From Candidatus Woesearchaeota archaeon (lineage in GTDB: Archaea > Nanobdellota > Nanobdellia > UBA10117 > JABICX01): DNA of 64,000 nucleotides. The position numbers and the translations under genes were made by a program. Location of the stretch: assembly GCA_018652045.1 (NCBI GenBank), contig JABICX010000005.1:1-64000 (forward strand). The letters are read 5' to 3'. Of the stretch, positions 6,942 to 16,571 are shown piece after piece (the first letter of the stretch is position 1; each line of letters opens with the position of its first letter). The notes under the pieces are model-generated. The model ran no database searches. It was not told where the DNA came from and worked only from the letters and a program-made list of their open reading frames with translations.

Positions 6942-9446
6942 ATGAAAAGAAGACTATTAGTATTTGTAACAATGCTCTGCGTACTATTTAGCTTAGGCAA
7001 TGCGAGTGCATTGGACAGCTTTACTTTAACTTCAGAGCAATTAACTCAAGAGACTTGCCCTACGGTTTTTACTACATATCAACTAACCGTCATGAATACT
7101 GGGGATGAAGCTGATACATATACTGTCAGTAAAGCTGGCAGTGCTGCGTCGTGGGCGCTTATTTCTCCACCTGGTTTTGCTTTAAAGCCCGGTAGATCTC
7201 AAAACATTTTTGTATATGTGACTCCGAGCAAGAGCGCTAAGACAGGATCATATTCTATAGATTTAACTGTTACTGGTACAAATGCTGGAGCTCAGACTGC
7301 TTCAGCCGCTCTTACAGTCAGTCAGTGCCATTCTCTTGATATTATACCTGTACAAGATTTTAGTGAGATCTGTACGGGTGAGTCAACCAGCTATGACTTT
7401 ACTGTAGAGAACTCAGGCTTATGGACAGAGAACCTAAGACTAAGTCTTTCAGGTAGTGCTGCAACATGGTCAAGTTTAAGTGAGGAATTCTTGCGATTAG
7501 ATAGTGGGGAATCGCAGACCGTCACAATCTTTGTTAATCCACAGGTTAATGAGTTAGGCGACTTTGATATTGCAGTTACAGCTCGTTCACTTGAGAGCAA
7601 TGCGTTGACTAGCGAGGACTTTGAGCTTAAGATCGCAGGTTGTTATGATGTAACAGTATCTGCAGCAGAGAGCTTTGCTTCATTTTGTGAGAATTCAGAA
7701 GTCTTGATTCCAGTAACAATCACAAACTCTGGAACTGCAAGTAATACCTATGATCTTTCTATTACTGGTGCAGAGTGGTCATCTATCGGTCAGAAACAGA
7801 TTACGTTAGCTGCAGGTGCTAGCAGGAATGTTAATGCAGTTCTTTTCCCAGGATATGGTGTTCAGGGTAAGTTCCAGTTTAATGTTAATGTGGATGCACT
7901 ACATGGTGAAGAAGACAGTTCTATTGCGTTGGAGGCCAATGTGCTTAAGTGTCATGATGTAAGTCTGGCGATAAGTGACGAATCAGATAAACTTTGTCCT
8001 ACAATTTCAAAAACATACACTGCACAGATACTGAATAGCGGAACCTCTAACGAGCGATTTTCCGTGTCATTAAGTGCGCCAGCGTGGGTTAGTATTGATC
8101 AAGCATCACTGGAGCTAGGAGCATCAGGTTCTGAAGAGATAAGCATTGTAGTAGAACCTCCAGCAAATGTTCTGAGCGCTAACTACCCAATAAACATTGA
8201 GGTAACATCTTTAGAAGCAAGCGGCATAACGGCTAAAGACTCGATGACCATCGAGGTCGCACCTAAAGACTCTTGCTTTGGAGTAAGAACTGTTGCTGAG
8301 AAAGATTACGTAAGTATCTCTTATGGTGAAGGTACACTTCTACCGATTATTGTAGAGAATGTTGGGTCTGAGACAGAGGAGTTTTCTCTTGATGTTTCAG
8401 GTAATGGCGCAGCATTTGCACAACTAAACCCTAGTTCTGTAACAATATCCGGTAATAGTGCAGAGACCATATATTTGTATGTGGCTATTCCAGAGCAGAC
8501 TGAGCGAACCTCTTACACAATCACTGTAGCTGCTCGAGATGAAGCTGGCGTTGTTTCTAGTTCCAGTACTATCTATGTATCTTTGACTGAAGAACCAACT
8601 ATTGTAGATCCTGAACCAACTGTTAATGAAACTGAGGAAGTTGGTGGTTTGTTAGATATGTTTGGTGAGGTTAGTTTACCTGACTTAGATCTACCAGACC
8701 TAAGTTTAGAAGGCCGGAATAGAACTTACCTTGGCGTAGGCATTGCAATAATAATTATCATAATAATTATCTCTGCGATCCTATCAAGAGAGGGTAGCAC
8801 ACCAAAGAAGAAAGCAAAGAAAGGTAGTGTATTCCAGAAGTTTTCTAATTGGTTAGAAGATGACGATGTTGATGAGATAGAAATCATCGATGAGTTTGAG
8901 ACTAAGCAACCTCAGAAGGAAGGAGCATGGCAGCGGTTTACAGGTTGGTTAGAGGCAGACGAAGCGCCAACAAAGTCAAAGGCTCGAACTACAGCTAAAC
9001 CTGCTAAGAAACCAGTTCAGAAGAAAGCAGAGAAGAGTATCTGGGTAAAGTTTGGCGAGTGGTTAGAAGAAGAACCTGAAGAAAAGACAAAGGTCACTGC
9101 AAGGCCACCATTTAGACCTAAGACTGGGAAGATGACTCTTAGAGAGAAGTTTAACTCTTGGTTAGATGAGCCTGATGAGTATGCAGATAAGCTAGCTGCT
9201 GAGAAAAAGTCAAAGAGTAAGACTAAGAAGACTGGTAAGAAGCGAGCTAAGACTGTCAGAACACCGGCAAGACCAAAGAAGACCAAAGGTGCTTTGTCAA
9301 AGTTCTCTGACTGGCTGAATGAGGATATTCCTGATCAGCCAAAGTCTAGATCTGTTGCGCGTAAGCCTGAACCTAAGAAAGCACCAGCTAAGAAGAAAGA
9401 AGAGTCTGGCTTAAACAAGTTTAGAAACTGGTTAGAAGAAGATTAA
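6942..9446 (+). CDS. surface protein with five NEW3-like domains and a cytoplasmic KFxxWLE repeat tail
   Basis: 834 residues. A signal peptide (LLVFVTMLCVLFSLGNASA) precedes about five repeats of a NEW3/CARDB-like beta-sandwich, most opening with a lone Cys (for example SQCHSLDI, AGCYDVTV, LKCHDVSL). A very strong membrane helix with nine consecutive isoleucines lies near residue 605. Behind it is a tail of about 215 residues that should face the cytoplasm, with Lys/Pro/Ala-rich linkers carrying six copies of a short motif (see the repeat entry). The protein may couple an envelope layer to something inside the cell. The tail partner is unknown. Confidence 0.75.
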   Translation: MKRRLLVFVTMLCVLFSLGNASALDSFTLTSEQLTQETCPTVFTTYQLTVMNTGDEADTYTVSKAGSAASWALISPPGFALKPGRSQNIFVYVTPSKSAKTGSYSIDLTVTGTNAGAQTASAALTVSQCHSLDIIPVQDFSEICTGESTSYDFTVENSGLWTENLRLSLSGSAATWSSLSEEFLRLDSGESQTVTIFVNPQVNELGDFDIAVTARSLESNALTSEDFELKIAGCYDVTVSAAESFASFCENSEVLIPVTITNSGTASNTYDLSITGAEWSSIGQKQITLAAGASRNVNAVLFPGYGVQGKFQFNVNVDALHGEEDSSIALEANVLKCHDVSLAISDESDKLCPTISKTYTAQILNSGTSNERFSVSLSAPAWVSIDQASLELGASGSEEISIVVEPPANVLSANYPINIEVTSLEASGITAKDSMTIEVAPKDSCFGVRTVAEKDYVSISYGEGTLLPIIVENVGSETEEFSLDVSGNGAAFAQLNPSSVTISGNSAETIYLYVAIPEQTERTSYTITVAARDEAGVVSSSSTIYVSLTEEPTIVDPEPTVNETEEVGGLLDMFGEVSLPDLDLPDLSLEGRNRTYLGVGIAIIIIIIIISAILSREGSTPKKKAKKGSVFQKFSNWLEDDDVDEIEIIDEFETKQPQKEGAWQRFTGWLEADEAPTKSKARTTAKPAKKPVQKKAEKSIWVKFGEWLEEEPEEKTKVTARPPFRPKTGKMTLREKFNSWLDEPDEYADKLAAEKKSKSKTKKTGKKRAKTVRTPARPKKTKGALSKFSDWLNEDIPDQPKSRSVARKPEPKKAPAKKKEESGLNKFRNWLEED
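8821..9443 (+). repeat. six-copy [KR]FxxWL-acidic linear motif in the 6942 tail
   Basis: Copies read QKFSNWLEDD, QRFTGWLEAD, VKFGEWLEEE, EKFNSWLDEP, SKFSDWLNED and NKFRNWLEED, spaced by 25-45 residues of Lys/Pro/Ala-rich linker. The invariant residues are F, W and L, followed by acidic residues. The spacing is irregular and the linkers differ, so the motif itself appears to be selected. Confidence 0.8.
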
Positions 9447-9448
9447 AC

Positions 9449-9476
9449 ACCTTCTTTTTATATTTCTTTTACATAT
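9449..9476 (+). terminator. oligo-T terminator after the 6942 gene
   Basis: T-rich tract (CTTCTTTTTATATTTCTTTT) just after the stop codon and before the next start. Confidence 0.4.
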
Positions 9477-9482
9477 TATAAT

Positions 9483-11477
9483 ATGCTACAGATAGTTATC
9501 CTCGCATTGGTTCTTTTAGTTATAGCAATTGTTTGGGCTTTGAGTAGTATGGGTCTTGTTTATGTTAATGTTAACTCAATGATGTCTACACCAGACAATG
9601 CTGGTAAGTTGGAAGAGAAGTTAGCTTCGGTGGAAATTGGAGAATCAAAAGAAGCATTTACTAAAAAAGTTGTTGATGATTTAAAACCTTATGGCATTAC
9701 TTTTGGGAATACACCAAAAATTAATTTCGTAGCTAGAAATCCAAGTGATACAGTTATTGGTCGTCTTGTTGGAGGTTTTAATGGAGCAAGTCTTGCGGCA
9801 TATGTACCGCTATCTGGCAACATTGTAGTATATGAAGATTCCGCTAGAGAGAGTGTTATTTTTGAGGACATGCGTTCCAGAAAAGCGGCAGGTACTAAGA
9901 GCACGATAGGAAGCGATCTTAATAAAGACCTACACTACATTGCAGATGAGATTAATACGCGTGTTAAGAATGGTGACATGACACCTGAACTACAATCAGA
10001 ACTTACACACACGATCAAAGATCTTCGAGATTACGCGACAAAGAGTAAATCTGAAAGCGACACAATTAGTCGTATGGGCGAGCGTTTAGGAATAAACGCA
10101 GATATCTCGGACTTATCTGACGAGTATAAGATGATGGTGTTAGTTAAGACGGGATTAGACTTACTTGGTACTAAGAGCGAATCGCTTGACCGATATAATT
10201 CTATAATAAATACATATAACTCAAAGCTCGCTGCAGATATTGAGCATGAATTAATACATAAGTGGCAGACAGAAAATAAGTTATCTCCTGAAGACGCACA
10301 GCGACGTTTTAATGAGTTTCAGCGTATCATGTCACAATCAGATCAATACACTAATCTATCGATGTTATCAGAGTCCGAAGGTAATCTAGATAATTTCAAT
10401 ACGTTGTTTACCGGACCTTCGTATAAACTGCATCAAGGTCTACAATACGAACTTATTAAAGATAAATTAGGAGATATTCAGCGCAAGAAACAGAATTTTG
10501 CAAGAAAAGATGCTGAATGGGAAAAAATGTATGATTCGATTCTCACGCAAGAATTTGCATTAAAAGAACAAATACATGAAGAGCAACGTGGTTCTGTTGC
10601 TAAATCTGATAAGACTTATGCAGTAATGGAGAAAAAGCGAGTTAGGTTAAAAAGTGAAATATCAGGCATAAATAAACAGCTATATGGTACTGAAAAAGAT
10701 ATTACCGAAATCGACCTCGACGACGATTATGAATTACCCGATATATCTAATGAAGAACGTAACAGATTGAGCGAGCAAAAAAGTGAGCTACGTATGGAGC
10801 TGTATCATCTTGAGGATAATCAGAAAACATACTTTGACAAAAACATTGCTGAGAAGGATCGTAGAATAAAGTCCTTGGAAAAACGATCGAATCGAATTTA
10901 TGATAAGCAAGAAGCAAACCGACAGCATTGGAAGCACTTCTTGGCAGGACAGGTAGAAATGGGTATGAAGCAAGCGGAAAACGATCCGAGAATGTCGTAT
11001 TTGCTTGGCCATAGAGCTATTGCAGGTTCAGATAGACAGGATGACGCAGGTATAAGTGAAGGCTTTGCTTGGCTATGGACAACCTATAAGGACGGATTCA
11101 CTCCTGATTCAATTCAGTATGCTTCAAATATTCTTGGCGAATACAGTGGTAGAGATACACCACAATACAAAGAGATGTTTAACGATCTGATTGGTCTGCG
11201 CTCGAAGTTGAAAGATGCGAGGGATATTGATGATGCAGATGTTATGAAAATACTTCTGCCAATACAAAACGGTATGGATGTAAAAATGCAAAAAGGTCAT
11301 ATTCGAGATAGTTCAGTAAGACAATTAACTGAAGACCCTCGCGCATTTAAACAGTTGTTAGATTACGTAGATACTACGCAAGATAAAACGCGTGTTGCAA
11401 AACAGATACTTGGCTGGTTAGATGCTCAAAAAAGAAGTATGCATGGAAAATTACAGCATAGCCCTCGAGCGATCTAG
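9483..11477 (+). CDS. membrane-tethered HExxH metalloprotease-like protein with coiled-coil insert
   Basis: 664 residues. An N-terminal helix (about 2-24) ends in LSSMGLV. A globular region follows (NIVVYEDSARESVIF resembles the strand before a zincin helix), with HELIH at residues 255-259. About 265 highly charged, Gln/Glu/Lys-rich residues, predicted coiled coil, separate this from SEGFAWLW, where Glu526 is a candidate third zinc ligand. If so, the coiled coil interrupts the peptidase domain. The metalloprotease call rests on motif and context, not on a recognised family. The stop overlaps the convergent RNase Z gene by four bases. The N-terminal motif recurs in the protein at 55258. Confidence 0.6.
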   Translation: MLQIVILALVLLVIAIVWALSSMGLVYVNVNSMMSTPDNAGKLEEKLASVEIGESKEAFTKKVVDDLKPYGITFGNTPKINFVARNPSDTVIGRLVGGFNGASLAAYVPLSGNIVVYEDSARESVIFEDMRSRKAAGTKSTIGSDLNKDLHYIADEINTRVKNGDMTPELQSELTHTIKDLRDYATKSKSESDTISRMGERLGINADISDLSDEYKMMVLVKTGLDLLGTKSESLDRYNSIINTYNSKLAADIEHELIHKWQTENKLSPEDAQRRFNEFQRIMSQSDQYTNLSMLSESEGNLDNFNTLFTGPSYKLHQGLQYELIKDKLGDIQRKKQNFARKDAEWEKMYDSILTQEFALKEQIHEEQRGSVAKSDKTYAVMEKKRVRLKSEISGINKQLYGTEKDITEIDLDDDYELPDISNEERNRLSEQKSELRMELYHLEDNQKTYFDKNIAEKDRRIKSLEKRSNRIYDKQEANRQHWKHFLAGQVEMGMKQAENDPRMSYLLGHRAIAGSDRQDDAGISEGFAWLWTTYKDGFTPDSIQYASNILGEYSGRDTPQYKEMFNDLIGLRSKLKDARDIDDADVMKILLPIQNGMDVKMQKGHIRDSSVRQLTEDPRAFKQLLDYVDTTQDKTRVAKQILGWLDAQKRSMHGKLQHSPRAI

Positions 11478-12373
11478 ACATTTACGATCATAAAGTCTTT
11501 TGCTAGTGTGGTGTTCTTGAATACTGAAGTGGCCTCTTTTTTTAGTTCAGAAACATCTTTGTAGCGTTGGCTGAAGTGTGTGAGAACTAACTTGCTTGCC
11601 TTTGCAGATTTAGCGATCTTGGCAGCATCTTTGACAGTAAGATGACCGTAATCTTTTACTTTGTCGCGTAGCTTGTTTGAGAAAGTACCTTCACAGATTA
11701 GTAAGTCTGAATCTTTCGCGAACTTAGCTAGGTCTGCAAAAGGTGCAGTGTCGAATATGATTGTTAGTTTCTTGCCCGGGCTAGCATATGTAACATCTTT
11801 TGCTTTGATTTTCTTCCCGTTGATTGTGACATCTTGACCTTGCTGGAGTTTTGCAAGTGCAGGTAATCCTTGTACCTTTTCTTTTCTAACCCACATTTTA
11901 TCAATGCGATACCTGTCTTTTTCCTTAAACGAGTAAGCTAGACAGGGTATTCGATGCTTCAGGAACTGAACTTGAACTGCATAATCTTTGGTATTGATCG
12001 CTAGTTTCGATGTGCGTGTATCTACTTCATGTACTGATAACTTGAAGTTTGGTCTGATGTGCAGCGCTTGAAATAGGTATTTGATGGATTCTTTTGTTCC
12101 GCCCGGCCCAAAGATCTCTAATGGATCTGTTCGATTATTCATAGCCATGCTTTCTAGCAAGCCAGGTAGACCTAAGACATGATCGCCGTGCCAGTGTGTG
12201 ATAAAGATTTTAGTGATTTTCATCGGGCTCTCACCAGCAATTCTTAGCTGGCGCTGGGTTCCTTCACCGCAATCAAATAGGATTGCTTCAGGACCATATC
12301 GCAGTAAGATTGAGGTATGACTTCGTTCTCTTGTTGGGAACGAGCTTGCTGTACCCAGGAACTGAACTTTCAT
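11474..12373 (-). CDS. rnz: ribonuclease Z
   Basis: About 299 residues from the ATG at 12373, where the conserved MKVQFLGTASS begins; an upstream in-frame start would add an unconserved 15 residues. The metallo-beta-lactamase zinc motif HWHGDH is present, with GTASSFPTRERSH at the N terminus and downstream ligands in IFDTAPF and LTHFSQRY. RNase Z cuts tRNA precursors after the discriminator base, which fits with tRNAs here lacking encoded CCA. Length is normal for the short (tRNase Z-S) form. It is encoded against the surrounding surface genes. Confidence 0.95.
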   Translation of the reverse strand: MKVQFLGTASSFPTRERSHTSILLRYGPEAILFDCGEGTQRQLRIAGESPMKITKIFITHWHGDHVLGLPGLLESMAMNNRTDPLEIFGPGGTKESIKYLFQALHIRPNFKLSVHEVDTRTSKLAINTKDYAVQVQFLKHRIPCLAYSFKEKDRYRIDKMWVRKEKVQGLPALAKLQQGQDVTINGKKIKAKDVTYASPGKKLTIIFDTAPFADLAKFAKDSDLLICEGTFSNKLRDKVKDYGHLTVKDAAKIAKSAKASKLVLTHFSQRYKDVSELKKEATSVFKNTTLAKDFMIVNV

Positions 12374-12490
12374 ATGTTTAAGTATACAAATCTGGCTTAA
12401 AAACGTAACTATTTGCACTTACTACTCAATGCTCACAATATGTTATATATGATTAATGTTCTTCCTAAGCATGAACCATGGTGGGTAGAT

Positions 12491-15190
12491 ATGAACATTA
12501 AAAAATTAAGTTTAATATTTTGTCTGATGTTTGTCGCATCTGTTGCTTTTGCAGCAGAATGTAACGAAATCACACAAGATACGAATAACTATCGTATTCC
12601 AGTTCCCGTAGCAGACGAGAATGGTAGAAACGGTATTGTAAATGATTTTACTCCAACAGTAACAAATCAGCTCTATAAAGTAGAGCTAGATGCTAGTAAA
12701 GATTGTAAGTATATCTGGGATATCTTTGATTCAGACGGCAACGAACTTGTATGGAGACCTGCTAGTGGCGATCTTTTCGGATTAGGTTCACTCGCTGTAA
12801 CTTTGACTGCAGGTAAGACCTATTCTATGCGTGTCTGGACTATTAATGAAGGATGCTCTTTTGGTGGAACTAGCTCTGGAGATCTATATTACAAATTATA
12901 TTTTAGTAGTTCTGGAACTGCTTGTTCAGATTCTTGTGTAAATCTGGATCATGACGCAGATGATCAGTATGCTGAGTATTTTATAGCAAGTACTTGTACG
13001 GATTCTCTCGGAACAAAGACCGATTATGTAGAAACATCGGGCACACCTCATGAGTATGTATGTGACGTGAATAATCGATGTATTTCTAATACCTATCCCG
13101 GAGATGATTATCATTGTCCATATGGTGTAAATGATGATTTTACTGCTTGTGCTAAAGCACCAGAGAATAGTTGTAGCGTAGATGCTGCAGGTGTATGTAC
13201 TGATTCCGAAGGTAATGTGAAGAATCCTACCTGTGATGGTAAGTTTCACATTATTGGGTATGAATGCTATCAAAGTAAGACTTGTGTAGAAAATAAAGTT
13301 GAATGTCAATCTGGTTATGAATGTGATGGTGATGTAACACCTGCTGTTTGTGTAGAGTCAGATACGGGTGATATTGAAACAAAATGTACTGTAACTAAGA
13401 CTTATTCAGCAACACAGGCAACCGATGGTATATGTACTTATTTATGGGACGAAACTATTGAAGGTATTTCGTCAAAAGGCGATGCAGATTGTAAAGCAGA
13501 CGCAGGATTTAATTCTAAAGAAGATTTGTATGTAACGTTCAGTCAGACTTATTCTGGCCAGGAAAGTGTAACAATAAATCGAATAGACAAATCAGGTCTG
13601 AATGAGTTGGATGGTGATGAACTTGTCTCTATTGATGTAGACTATGATTTTGTGTATGATATGCGGGAAAATGGATATACTAACGGGGTTATAACGCGAA
13701 TAGTTTCAAGTGGAAATCGTCAAGATAAAGAGCGATTTAATTTCTGTACTTTAGAAAGTAGTTGTGGTTCTAACGAAGATGTTCAATATGTTCGTAATAA
13801 AGCTGCCTATACATATGACGGTGGAGATATTAACGTGTATGGTGATTTAAGTAAGCTTAGCTTAGTTCCAAAGTATAATGGTGATGATTACTGGGGTAAA
13901 CGAAATCGTCCAACAACTTTCAAGGAAGTACGTGTGACGTATAATTACTGTGCAAAAGAAGGAGGGTCTGATGATCAGCAATTCCTTATGAATGATATAT
14001 TGCCTTGGAAGAGTCTTTCTGAAGGTGACTACGATGCAGCAGTTGAAGTTTCAAGTTCTTCTGGAGACGGGTACGATGTAGAGGTAAGAGTTAATCAACC
14101 CGATAACGGTATATGTAGTTATACACTTAGTAAGAATAATAACGCAATAACTGAAAATAAGCCAAACCGTTACGGTCGAATTACTAGCGTAAAAGACGTA
14201 GATGTTGATCTACCGCAACCACCTACTGGAAAGCAAGTTAAATCTGTGGACATCAAGTATGATTATCTTCCAGGTACAACCAAGGGATCAGTTAGTACTA
14301 TGTTAGATGGTGTAGAGACCGACAACAATGCTTTTTGCTCAGATAGATTAGGAACTGTTCGAGACGAGTCCTGTCATGGGCGTAATTTTTATTCAAGTGT
14401 TATTGATGAAAATGGATATAACTCGAACACACGTATAGCTTGTAGTTATAGTTGTGGCGATGATAATAAATGTCGCCTTGCTTCAAATAGTAAATATAAA
14501 TCTATTGGATCAACTCCTGTTGACTGTACCGATGATTGTACGCCTGCAACAACCGCACCTACCTGTGACGGAGATACGATATTGAATCAATGTGTAATGC
14601 AAAAAGATGGTTGTTACAACAGTGTTCCTACAACGTGTGTAAATGGATGTGAAAGTGGAAGATGTAACTTATGTGCTGAAGCAGTTAATACGCGGGATGG
14701 ATATCAAACGCAAGAGATACACGCAGATGTTTCAGATCTCTCAAGCATTACGTTTGAGGGCGAAGGATCATATTACCTACGAAATATGTTTGTTACATTG
14801 AATTATTGTGATGATACAACAAAAGGATATACTTGTGATGGTGATGGTGACTGTTATGTAATGTCTAGCGAAGATTCCTTTGGATTTATTGTCAAGGGTG
14901 TGTTAGCTGACGAAAGTGTGACTGTTGGCGAGTACCTAGACTCAGCTATTCGAGTATCTGAAAGTCGTCAGAGAGTACCAGATTCACTTGGACGAAGAAG
15001 ATATACAAATATATATGATGTATATGTTGATACATCTGGCACAGGTTCATTTGGAATAGGACTTCCATCTGCAAATAATCGATTCCTTATTGGAATAGGT
15101 CTCGCGATGGTACTTGCAATTGCAGCAGGAAGCTGGCACTTTGGTAAGAAGCCAAGAACGAAACGATCTAGAAGAAAGAGGCGCAGATAA
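12491..15190 (+). CDS. Cys-rich surface protein with C-terminal anchor
   Basis: About 899 residues from the ATG at 12491, where a normal signal peptide starts (NIKKLSLIFCLMFVASVAFA). The mature region carries many paired cysteines, including EGF-like short spacings (VECQSGYECDGD, PTCDGDTILNQC), mixed with beta-rich stretches. The end is GTGSFGIG, a membrane helix (about residues 860-880), and a tail of Lys/Arg. The first domain resembles a galactose-binding-like or CUB-like beta-sandwich only in general features; no family is claimed. It is expected to be anchored outside and disulfide-rich. Confidence 0.7.
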   Translation: MNIKKLSLIFCLMFVASVAFAAECNEITQDTNNYRIPVPVADENGRNGIVNDFTPTVTNQLYKVELDASKDCKYIWDIFDSDGNELVWRPASGDLFGLGSLAVTLTAGKTYSMRVWTINEGCSFGGTSSGDLYYKLYFSSSGTACSDSCVNLDHDADDQYAEYFIASTCTDSLGTKTDYVETSGTPHEYVCDVNNRCISNTYPGDDYHCPYGVNDDFTACAKAPENSCSVDAAGVCTDSEGNVKNPTCDGKFHIIGYECYQSKTCVENKVECQSGYECDGDVTPAVCVESDTGDIETKCTVTKTYSATQATDGICTYLWDETIEGISSKGDADCKADAGFNSKEDLYVTFSQTYSGQESVTINRIDKSGLNELDGDELVSIDVDYDFVYDMRENGYTNGVITRIVSSGNRQDKERFNFCTLESSCGSNEDVQYVRNKAAYTYDGGDINVYGDLSKLSLVPKYNGDDYWGKRNRPTTFKEVRVTYNYCAKEGGSDDQQFLMNDILPWKSLSEGDYDAAVEVSSSSGDGYDVEVRVNQPDNGICSYTLSKNNNAITENKPNRYGRITSVKDVDVDLPQPPTGKQVKSVDIKYDYLPGTTKGSVSTMLDGVETDNNAFCSDRLGTVRDESCHGRNFYSSVIDENGYNSNTRIACSYSCGDDNKCRLASNSKYKSIGSTPVDCTDDCTPATTAPTCDGDTILNQCVMQKDGCYNSVPTTCVNGCESGRCNLCAEAVNTRDGYQTQEIHADVSDLSSITFEGEGSYYLRNMFVTLNYCDDTTKGYTCDGDGDCYVMSSEDSFGFIVKGVLADESVTVGEYLDSAIRVSESRQRVPDSLGRRRYTNIYDVYVDTSGTGSFGIGLPSANNRFLIGIGLAMVLAIAAGSWHFGKKPRTKRSRRKRRR

Positions 15191-15192
15191 GC

Positions 15193-15230
15193 CTCTTACT
15201 TTTTACTTTTATTTTACTTCTATTATATGG
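15193..15230 (+). terminator. oligo-T terminator after the 12491 gene
   Basis: Three runs of T (TTTTT, TTTT, TTTT) separated by short spacers follow the stop codon directly. Confidence 0.45.
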
Positions 15231-15282
15231 TGTAATATAGATACTACTAACTCTAGATTACAAACTAGATATTGCGAAATAT

Positions 15283-15300
15283 AATTCTTTAAGAAGAATT
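15283..15300 (+). other. leader hairpin upstream of the 15338 gene
   Basis: AATTCTT-TAAG-AAGAATT is a perfect 7-bp stem about 38 bases before the start codon. GGTGGG then precedes the ATG. Confidence 0.4.
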
Positions 15301-15337
15301 CCCGTGTACGGTTGCTAGAAATCCTATTGGTGGGAAA

Positions 15338-16540
15338 ATGAAATTAACAAAGAGGCGAATAATATTAAGTACAGTATTTTTAGTTGCTGTTTTTTCATTA
15401 GTGTTTGTAAGTAGTGCATATGTTAATGGACAGGCAGTGGTATCTAATCCAAAGGTTACGTGGGTATCCCACACAGAATATTGGAGCGGAGATGACGTAT
15501 CTACAATCGTAAGACTGACTGACTATCTAGGTAGACCTTACCAAGATATTGTTGGTTGTCGAGTAACAATCATGTATCCAGATAAAACTGTTTGGGTATC
15601 CGATGCTTTGATGGGCGAATCAACTGTAGCAGGTAACTACTATCATATTGAGGTAGCACCTTATACACAGGGAACATATGAGCAAGAGGTAAGGTGTACA
15701 TATGGTGCAGGTGAGGTAATAACAACATCACAATCCTTCCACGTAAATCCCGCGCTGACTCGAATCCAGAATATAAGTGCAGACTTGATTTCACAAACAG
15801 CACTTCTAACTGATGTTCATACAAGTATTACAGCACAGATAACAGATACAAATCAATCAGTTAACACAAATATAGATGAATCTGAGACAACAATTACAAC
15901 TTTGATAAATACCGTTGATACAGACCTAACAAATCAGATGACTACGTTAGGTGTTGATGTTGATACAAAGCTAACTGATGTAAATGAAAGTATAAGTGCT
16001 CAGCTATCTGATACACAGATATCTATTGAAGCTAATTTAGGGAGTACTGAGACTACCTTGAGTAATCTTATGACAACTTTAAATAGTGATTTGCAAAGCT
16101 ATCTAACTGAATACTTGGACGAATTAAATACTACATTAAATGCAGTTTATACCGATACACAGTGGATCTCGACCAACGCAATGAATCAAGATAATGCTGC
16201 AGCAATAGATGCAAGATTTGATACAGTTGATAATAATCTTGCGTTAATCGAAGACTTTTGTAGTAACCCACAAACAAGTGGTTCAGATTTATGTGTAGAG
16301 ATCGATCAGCTAAGAGTGGTTGTAGATACTATGCGAACTGAGCAAACAACGTATTACAATGATTTAGACACAACTACGACAAGTACCTGGGATTTATTGA
16401 GTGGATCAGTATCTACAAACATAGATACATTGTTAGTTGATGTAGGTGTTATCGGAACACAGACAACAGAGATCAACGAGACACTTGCTCAGATAAGAAC
16501 AGAACAAGTTGAGAGAATAAATATGCAAGTAATATCTTAA
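15338..16540 (+). CDS. anchored surface protein, paralogue A
   Basis: 400 residues. The N terminus is basic, then a helix (about 8-28) acting as signal or anchor. Residues about 40-145 form a beta-sandwich of the macroglobulin/carboxypeptidase-regulatory-like type (TEYWSGDDVSTIVRLTDYLG, VTIMYPDKT, SQSFHVNPAL). The rest is Thr/Asp/Leu-rich with heptad character (repeated NISADL, ISAQL, TTL) and looks like a long helical stalk. The layout recurs in 17394 (close paralogue) and in shortened form in 16572. It may form an oligomeric stalk on the surface. The family is known to me only as a DPANN-type exported protein without a function. Confidence 0.7.
   Translation: MKLTKRRIILSTVFLVAVFSLVFVSSAYVNGQAVVSNPKVTWVSHTEYWSGDDVSTIVRLTDYLGRPYQDIVGCRVTIMYPDKTVWVSDALMGESTVAGNYYHIEVAPYTQGTYEQEVRCTYGAGEVITTSQSFHVNPALTRIQNISADLISQTALLTDVHTSITAQITDTNQSVNTNIDESETTITTLINTVDTDLTNQMTTLGVDVDTKLTDVNESISAQLSDTQISIEANLGSTETTLSNLMTTLNSDLQSYLTEYLDELNTTLNAVYTDTQWISTNAMNQDNAAAIDARFDTVDNNLALIEDFCSNPQTSGSDLCVEIDQLRVVVDTMRTEQTTYYNDLDTTTTSTWDLLSGSVSTNIDTLLVDVGVIGTQTTEINETLAQIRTEQVERINMQVIS
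15460..15527 (+). repeat. 68-bp exact repeat shared by paralogues, copy 1
   Basis: Identical base for base to 17519-17586, including all third-codon positions, although flanking coding sequence differs between the two genes. Confidence 0.9.
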
Positions 16541-16571
16541 TCTCTTAACTTATTATTTATTTTTTATTACA

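Noticed and set aside
12926-13309. 127-residue minus-strand frame inside the 12491 gene
   Set aside because: Isoleucine/threonine-rich shadow of a Cys-rich plus-strand coding region; no start signals.
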